This document shows positions 58,277-64,000 of a stretch of DNA of 64,000 bases, piece after piece (position 1 is the stretch's first letter; each line of letters opens with the position of its first letter). The DNA is from Theodoxus fluviatilis (Eukaryota > Mollusca > Gastropoda > Cycloneritida > Neritidae), in assembly GCA_034096865.1 (NCBI GenBank), contig JAWQFJ010002824.1, positions 65,001-129,000 on the forward strand, written 5' to 3'. Made by a program: the position numbers and the translations under genes. Under the pieces are notes generated by a model that saw only the letters and a program-made list of their open reading frames with translations, was not told the DNA's origin and made no database searches.

Positions 58277-58579
58277 CCATCATCATCATCCCCAAAAAAG
58301 AGAAAGAAAACAAAAGACAAGATGAATTTCTGTGTTTGTACTTCTTAGAATATTTCGATGCCTTTGTCAAGATGACGTATAAAAAGAATTACGTGTGCTA
58401 TGACGTAAGACATTCTTATAGTCATCATCATCTTCACCATCATCATCATAGTGTTAACAACATTAACCACAGGAGCAAATTACCTATCATTTATTATTAT
58501 TATGTTTTTAATCTTCCAAAATTACTTTGTGTGTCTTGCAGCGCCAAGGAGGAACCAGTATGGGGATGCCATGGAGTGA
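51587..58579 (+). CDS. OCIAD1: OCIA domain-containing protein (OCIAD1-like), complete, eight exons
   Basis: Exons 51587-51667, 52560-52629, 53177-53230, 53606-53653, 53937-54066, 56326-56462, 56806-57024 and 58542-58579 give 258 codons plus TGA, all GT-AG and in frame. OCIA-domain proteins are small membrane proteins of endosomes and mitochondria; vertebrate OCIAD1 affects respiratory complex III assembly, and the fly protein Asrij affects JAK/STAT signalling. Seen here: the domain start LSQEEVAILRECNRESFWYR; two hydrophobic segments (VPFSIAFVGGASYLTHAG and ACLLGYIVGKVSY); a basic stretch QCRQKILERAPNSALA; and a disordered C-terminus with the conserved SYDDLRKKHR and final NQYGDAME. Length matches vertebrate OCIAD1 (about 245). 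OCIAD2 lacks the long tail, so OCIAD1 is preferred. It is head to head with ISWI. Confidence 0.93.
52156..52236. repeat. (CT)n microsatellite
   Basis: About 40 CT units in OCIAD1 intron 1. Confidence 0.95.
52560..52629 (+). CDS. OCIAD1: OCIAD1-like exon 2
   Basis: Acceptor TCTTTGCAG, donor GTAAGA. Encodes RPALSQEEVAILRECNRESF then WYR, the start of the OCIA domain. Confidence 0.93.
53177..53230 (+). CDS. OCIAD1: OCIAD1-like exon 3 (first hydrophobic segment)
   Basis: Acceptor TTGTTCTGCAG, donor GTAAGT. Encodes CVPFSIAFVGGASYLTHA. Confidence 0.93.
53606..53653 (+). CDS. OCIAD1: OCIAD1-like exon 4
   Basis: Acceptor CCATTTCAG, donor GTAAAT. Encodes GILKANTRYGLLFKNM and a split Gly codon. Confidence 0.93.
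53937..54066 (+). CDS. OCIAD1: OCIAD1-like exon 5 (second hydrophobic segment)
   Basis: The acceptor CATAAG is weak but preserves frame. The donor GTAGGT at 54067 is required, because a GTAAAC four bases later would add an in-frame TAG. Encodes GACLLGYIVGKVSYQGQCRQ then KILERAPNSALARTMRGDK. Confidence 0.9.
54878..55989 (-). mobile_element. Non-autonomous piggyBac-type transposon
   Basis: It is flanked by TTAA at 54874-54877 and 55990-55993. The inverted ends are CTCATTGCTTACGCAG and CTGCGTAAGCAATGGG (14 of 16 bases match, counted as inverted repeats). Just inside the right end GTTGAGCTGCGTA occurs twice. The minus strand keeps a reading frame (55503-55748) resembling the acidic N-terminus of piggyBac transposases, and no catalytic domain follows. 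At 1.1 kb it cannot encode a full transposase (about 600 residues). Confidence 0.8.
55503..55748 (-). pseudogene. piggyBac transposase N-terminal remnant
   Basis: From the internal Met: MALRCRRLSGDENDEVLEVW then MEEGSDTEDLGG and SDAEIVPVNENE. The short basic start followed by Asp/Glu/Ser runs is typical of piggyBac-type proteins. The frame then ends. The identification is by general resemblance plus the TTAA ends. Confidence 0.5.
56326..56462 (+). CDS. OCIAD1: OCIAD1-like exon 6
   Basis: Acceptor TTTCTTTCTGCAG, donor GTAAGT. Encodes NIQFYPEIERDAPVKKATFR then DTDVGEAHPTYKDLDDTQRP and SLDRE. Confidence 0.92.
56806..57024 (+). CDS. OCIAD1: OCIAD1-like exon 7
   Basis: Acceptor CATTCCAG, donor GTGAGT. 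Contains SMSYDDLRKKHRAEFDAKM, which matches the vertebrate C-terminal YEELRNKNR block, then a Pro-rich linker. Confidence 0.92.
57115..57640. mobile_element. MITE rich in AGCGCT, copy 2
   Basis: It matches 9775-10290 in the opposite orientation over its whole length, with ends GGCTTGTTCAGAAG and GCCTTCTGAAC. It lies in the last OCIAD1 intron. Confidence 0.8.
58030..58291. repeat. (CAT)n microsatellite, about 87 units
   Basis: CAT units with scattered CAC and AAC variants, in the last OCIAD1 intron, about 250 bases before exon 8. Confidence 0.95.
58542..58579 (+). CDS. OCIAD1: OCIAD1-like exon 8 (stop codon)
   Basis: Acceptor TGTGTGTCTTGCAG. Encodes SPRRNQYGDAME then TGA, the conserved end of the family. 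Confidence 0.92.
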
Positions 58580-58886
58580 CAGTCCATCATCTTTGATGCC
58601 AGGCAAAAGCTTTGCTATGCACTGACAACCTCGGTTCAACCAGGCGGAAACTTACAAAGGAGATTTTGGCAGTCTGTAGGGAAAAGACCTACATGAGCTG
58701 AGCGAGGCTTGGTCAATGATAAATGATGCAGTATGGTGGTTGCAGATTTGTTGTGAAGCTAAATTGCTGTTACAAGGCTTAGATGCCTGCAGTATGAAAA
58801 GGAAAGACACTTTGATTGTAAGACTGTGAGTATCTATTTTTTCTTAAATAATTTTTTCAGATTCCCTCTTTTACACACACGAACAC

Positions 58887-58968
<82 letters not shown>

Positions 58969-59820
58969 CCTTTCCCTTATATATTGGACCCATGTGGTCT
59001 GTAGCTGTGGTGTTGATTTTTTAATTTAAAGATGTTTGTCAGGACCTTATTTTTGTGCCCTTTTTCCCCACTTATTTTGTTTGTGCTCTACAATTGTTAT
59101 TGAAGGGCATAATGTTTGTACTGAACCAAATTGATGTGAAGCAACCGCATACATGTTCGTTTGTATTAAACATGGCTGCAAGCATACCAAGTTTCCTGCA
59201 TCTTTTGTCAGTCCTTTCTTTGTGCGTGTTTTTTTTTTGTTGCCTTCCTCTATTTTCAACACTGCACCTAATCTAAGTAGAACATATGATGTCAAGTTTT
59301 TGCAGAAAAAAAACTGTTCATGCATTTGCAGGACACTGATCATTTGACATAAGTGAAGAAAAAGTGCCCAGTCAAAATGAAGTGAAAAGGAAATATAACA
59401 AGCTTTCACATCCTGTTAAGGAGGGTGCTTTCCTAGTATGAAAAAGAATCATTTCTGATGGCACAAACATGCATGTCCATGCATGCATTTACAAACACAT
59501 GCACACCACTCACCTTCCCAGCCATGCCCCACCCTAATCCCCACCACAACAAAGGCAGGATTTGGCCCCCCCGTTCCTTTTTTTACCCTTTCTGAGCACT
59601 TTTCTCCTGATAACATTATTCTATTCAGCTGAATTTATCAGCAGAATACTCATGAAAAAGTATACATGATGACATATTCATCATGCATAAAATATGCAAA
59701 ATACCTGTTTAAAAAATTTGCCGCCATGACACAAAAGTTCAACCATTTTTGAGACAAAATTCCTTGGCAATGATGAAATTAAAGTTTTACACATTGTGGC
59801 GAGATCACCTCCTTCCCCCT
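58580..59820 (+). other. Probable OCIAD1 3' UTR and downstream flank
   Basis: No exon was recognised. It contains an (AC)n tract at 58872-58967. No canonical AATAAA was seen; an ATTAAA near 59778 is a weak candidate poly(A) signal. Confidence 0.35.
58872..58967. repeat. (AC)n microsatellite
   Basis: About 46 AC units. Confidence 0.95.
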
Positions 59821-60700
59821 TTGGATTACGTTATTTACTTATTATGGCTCCGCCAGCCGTAGCTTAGTCGAAAATTTCCATGCCCGTGTTCGCGGGAAAG
59901 TGTTTTCCATTGGTTGGGAGGAAGAACGCTACTGGAGACTTGAGGGAGGGGCCTCGTCTTATATGGGGGTCCTGCGCTTGGCTGAAAAATGATTGAGTTC
60001 ACTTGCATCCGTGCAAAAAGTATAAAAATGCCTGCAAAACAGTGCCCGCGATGGCGAAAACAACATCAAGACCTAACGCCGCCTCGAGGATTGCCTCACT
60101 CTCCACGCCAGAAGTTGCGTCATTCCTCGTCACTCCAGAAGAGACGCCGATGGTTGCGTCACTCTCCGCGCCAAGATATTTCGTCATCCTTCCTCCCTGC
60201 ATTCCACGTCGAGAGGAGATACAAAGCTTGCAACGCCCGTGTCCATGCTCGAGTGAAGGCGCGCTTGCAACGCCCAAAGCCGCCCATACAGAACGAATAC
60301 CGACGACAGAGAAAAGGCAGAAGCCTCTTTAAAAGAATACAAATTGGTTTGCTATGGTTGTGCTTGTGATCGAATACAATTATTTCCCCTTCCCTCCCCC
60401 TTCTTTTCCCTCCGGTGCATCAAGAACCGCTGCGACAAAGATTCCCGAGGGCGAGAGGCCCTCGTGACGTCTGAGCGCTTGAACCAGGATTGACACGCAG
60501 CTCGTTCAAAAGCAGCAGCCGAGACAAGAGTGAAGGACTGTCAGATAAATTACCTTTGAGCGGCTGGCGGGCCATTTGTTCTCATATGATTATGATTATG
60601 AATATTGTTGCTTCTGCTTGATTTATCCCTCGCGTTAACCTTGATTCATTCCTCCATCACCCGGGCATGGTAATTAAAAGATTTTGACAATTTGACCTAT
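59821..60700. other. GC-richer unclassified block, possibly a mobile element
   Basis: The composition changes sharply here. It contains a TATA-like AAAAAGTATAAAAATGCC at 60015 and repeated words (CTTGCAACGCCC twice, GCGTCA several times). Overlapping frames of about 100-126 codons occur but have no recognised motif. LTR or other element identity was not established. Confidence 0.25.
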
Positions 60701-61218
60701 GACCTCACCGTCTTTCTGTATAGTGTTTGTCTTTGATGGAATGACTGTGTGTCACAAGTGGATCATAGTGAATTCCCCTAGACCTTTGATCTTTCATTAA
60801 AACGAGCTGGTCCGGCTTGCGACACACATTAATCTACATACATGATGCCATGTCCTGATTATGATACTTTGAAAAAAGTTTGCCCCTCGCCCCCACCCAC
60901 ACCCCTTCCCTTAGTCCATGTGCAGATTTTGCACTCACACAACCCCACCCACCCACCCCTGATTATGTATTCAGGTTAGGTGTAACCTCACAAATCTTAA
61001 AAAAGCAAAACAACCAACCCATGGGCAGATTCTTCGTCAAGGTTGCAGAAAAAAAAGAGGCAATGGAGAAAATATTTTCATGAAAATGCACTGAGGGGAT
61101 TATGGTATCCTGCAATATAAACATGAGTGGTGCAAAATAAGCTAAATGATAACAAAAAGGGTTAGTTTCCCAGCTTTGTAAGAACAAAGTGAAAGAACAA
61201 AGCATGTTAGTTACTTTT

Positions 61219-62045
61219 TGACTCACATGCGAAGCAAAAGTGAGTCTATGTACTCACCCGTTTCGTCCGTCCGGGCGTCCGAAAACTTTAACGTTGGATT
61301 TTTCTCGGAGACTATTAAGTCTATCAATACCAAATGTGGCATGATGGTGTATGATGACAAGGCCTCAAAGAACATACATAGTGACTTGACATTGCTTCAA
61401 GGTCAAGGTCGCAGGGGCCATAAATGTCTAAAAAACAGCCATTTTCATATTTTCTCAATTTTCTCTGAAGTTTTTGAGATTGGATATCTGACCTATATAT
61501 GGTATATAGGGCAAAGTAATCCCTATATTTTGATACCAGTTTGGTTGACCTTGCTTCAAGGTCACAGGAGCTCTTCAAAGTTGGATTGTATACATATTTT
61601 GAAGCGACTTTGACCCTGAACTATGGAAGATAACTGTTCCAAACTTCATAACATTGTAGTACACATGTTATACTTTCATCATGAGACACATTTGGTCACA
61701 TATCATCAAGGTCAAGGTCACTTTGACCCTTATGAAATGTGACCAAAATGGGGTAGTGAACCACTAAAAGTGACTATATCTCATGGTAGAAAGTGCCAAT
61801 AAGCACCATTGTGCTTCCTATGTCTTGAATTAACAGCTTTGTGTTGCATGACCTTGGATGGCCTTGACCTTGGGTCAAGGTCACATATATATTGGTAGGA
61901 AAAATGTGTAAACCATTTCTTTGTGTATGATGTCATTGGTAGGTTTAGTTGTTTGACCTTGACCTTGAGGGGCACCTGAAGGTCAAGGTCATGTAAAGGT
62001 CAAGGTCAATCATGTGAGTCGTATGGGCTTTGCCCTTCTTGTTAA
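61219..62045 (+). mobile_element. AAGGTCA-rich dispersed repeat, copy F (cleanest full-length copy)
   Basis: It starts GACTCACATGCGAAGC with a short hairpin (GACTCAC / GTGAGTC) and ends GTGAGTCGTATGGGC then TTTGCCCTTCTTGTT. The two ends share inverted ACTCACATG / CATGTGAGT. I count 14 AAGGTCA or TGACCTT words in about 825 bases, nine of them the nonamer TCAAGGTCA or its complement. Confidence 0.85.
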
Positions 62046-62366
62046 AAAGTTGTTACAAAAAAAAGAGTAATACCTCTTTTAAAGGGTTGGCCTACCTTAA
62101 CGGGATTGCAGGGTCTTCAGACTGGGGCGGCCAGGGTGGTCTTGAGGAAAACGAGAACGGACCACATCACCCTGGTCCTGAAGGCTCTCCACTGGCCTCT
62201 GGTGCGAGAGAATGAGGTTCAAGCTGCATGTTTCTGCACATGCTTAATTGTAACATTGTTTCTAATCCACCGCACCTTCCTATCTGGGAGACATCGCCCC
62301 AGAGTACAAACCCAGTACAGGCCTACACTCTGCCATGCAGTCCTTTCGGAGGTCTCGCATGCCTGG

Positions 62367-62580
62367 CATGATGGATGGATGGAGTTTTACGGCCTATCAG
62401 CCTTTGTAGGCTAAGTAGGGTTATGAAGCACGAAAATCACAAGAATAGTCTAATGCAAGCGCAAATCAAGTCACGATGTCCCTAGTTGTTCACCTCTTAC
62501 AAATAGCATAGGGAGACACGGTGAGTCTATTCTGACCCCCAACCCACAGCCAGGCAAGAGGTCCTTTCGACTCGGCGTTT
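62367..62580 (+). repeat. (GATG)n-linked dispersed repeat, second copy
   Basis: GATGGATGGATGGAGTTTTA then CGGCCTATCAGCCTTTGT as at 46293, diverging after about 70 bases but with CCTCTTACAAATA, AGGGA and CCCAACCCACAG retained. Confidence 0.7.
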
Positions 62581-63198
62581 TCAACAGCCGGTCCAGTTGT
62601 AGGCCTATAGAACTCATTTCCTGATTCTCTGAAACGGTGCTCTTCTCAAAATGACTTCTGGGGTCTTATGCAAGGATCGAGTCCACTGGACGCTGGCAAG
62701 TTCAAGTTTGGGTGTTTCAAGTTTCCGAAATTGCGTTTGTTGACCCAATCAAAGGCTTACGTCGCAAGTCTCTATGCACGGAAGTGTACAGAGCTCCTGA
62801 CAACGAGGTCAGAGGGTTTGTAAGCGTCATGGGGTGCGTTTGTTAGGCAGGTGGATAGCCTCGATGGCTAATCGAGGACGAGCGAGACGCACCTGCGGAT
62901 AATGAGAGAGAAACGCGGGCAACACCTAGCCCTCGAGATTCTACGCCTAACTTGCTAGCCTTCCTAGTTGGCAAATAATTTCTCGCAACCAAGCCGAGGC
63001 GAGGCGGGCCACTAGGCATTGGCCAGTCATTAATTGGCAACGTGAAAGTCCGAGATAATGTGGCTGCGTCCTGGCGCGAGAATTGAAGAAGTTGCTTACA
63101 GTTGAAGTAACTGATCACAGCAGGTTTTTCACTTGGTTGAACATACTATGATAACCTGTCGAATGGCATGGCAATTTTGTCAAATAAAAGAAAGTGAC
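62581..63198. other. No gene or repeat recognised
   Basis: About 620 bases with no convincing reading frame, splice pattern or terminal repeat. The 91-codon minus-strand frame at 62843-63118 has no recognised motif. Confidence 0.4.
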
Positions 63199-63405
63199 CT
63201 GGGCCCGTATTCACAACGGCGATTTATCGGCGATATATTTTAACTTCGATTTATCTCTAAACTCAGACGATTCCAACTGTCTGTTCCGCTCTCCCTCGGC
63301 TGGAAGCCAGTATATATAGCAAAGCGCAACCTATGATCCTCTGACGAGTGTACCTTATCTAACCGATCAAGATAACGCGGGGCTAGGGGATAAATACGGG
63401 CCGAT
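63199..63405. mobile_element. Short MITE-like inverted-repeat element
   Basis: The left end GGGCCCGTATTCACAACGGC and right end GGGGATAAATACGGGCC are inverted over the outer bases (GGCCCGTATT / AATACGGGCC has one offset). About 207 bp, no coding capacity. Confidence 0.5.
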
Positions 63406-63832
63406 GTACATAGACACACATTTGTCGACAGTTTTGTGCCTCGATACATTCCAGACCAATTTAGGTGACTGTTACGGGGATCCACAAAAACGAAATAAAA
63501 CAGGTCCCGGGTTACTTACAAGTCTGTATAATTTCACATAAAACATGCCCGTAACAGGGGCAGAAAAGAAAAAGAAAAAGAAAAAAGAATGTTACATTGG
63601 TATATGGCTCAAACACAACATCCTCAATAACCCAATCTTAGATAATTACACCAAAGATTATCATATAATAGTCTTTGATTACACCTACTCTACTCTCAAC
63701 GGGAAAAATAAAAAAGCACAAGTAAAATGTCAGTCAGCCTTCGTATATAAAAACATTAAAGCACGTAGGTCAGCCCTCGACAAGTAAAACTATCGACCCA
63801 TGTAAAACTTTCGCACCAACCTTTCAACTCTG

Positions 63833-64000
<168 letters not shown>

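Noticed and set aside
57985..58596. Poly-Ile, poly-Asp and poly-Met frames
   Set aside because: They are translations of the (CAT)n tract in an OCIAD1 intron.

Overview
This is eukaryotic nuclear DNA, most likely from a marine gastropod mollusc. The genome type is clear: genes are split by GT-AG introns, there are many microsatellites, and dispersed non-coding repeats make up much of the window. The gastropod label is an inference from the general look of the repeats and proteins, not from a search.

Layout from left to right: (1) 358-8313, the 3' end of a plus-strand gene (two coding exons, then a long 3' UTR) that I do not recognise. (2) 9431-9508, the last coding exon of a minus-strand gene, converging on it. 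(3) 9.8-16.8 kb, a repeat block: a terminal-inverted-repeat MITE, about 48 copies of a 33-bp minisatellite, and a 3.6-kb hAT-like element with a broken transposase and LINE fragments inside. (4) 16996-51308, the 5' part of an ISWI-type SNF2 chromatin remodeller (SMARCA1/SMARCA5 class) on the minus strand: six exons giving 240 residues, from the start Met through the AutoN region and the DEMGLGKT nucleotide-binding motif. The rest of the ATPase is not in the window. (5) 32292-41822, a large minus-strand C2H2 zinc-finger gene (two clear coding exons, about 1914 residues) lying inside an ISWI intron, with less certain exons upstream at 42.1 and 45.6 kb. (6) 51587-58579, a complete eight-exon OCIAD1-like gene on the plus strand, head to head with ISWI across 278 bp. 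(7) 59-64 kb, intergenic repeats.

Two gaps (19692-19798 and 25797-25799) and a 365-bp exact duplication of ISWI exon 2 beside the second gap suggest the scaffold may be imperfect between 25.4 and 49.9 kb.

The repeats are the most distinctive content. One family (at least six copies) is loaded with the nuclear-receptor half-site AAGGTCA, and one copy ends seven bases from an ISWI splice acceptor and supplies its pyrimidine tract. A 33-bp tandem repeat carries an ISWI splice donor and copies it in every unit. A piggyBac-type element sits in a tRNA-like SINE with an intact TTAA duplication. A 75-bp tandem array has grown from the inner end of a MITE. No CRISPR array, operon or prokaryotic feature is present.
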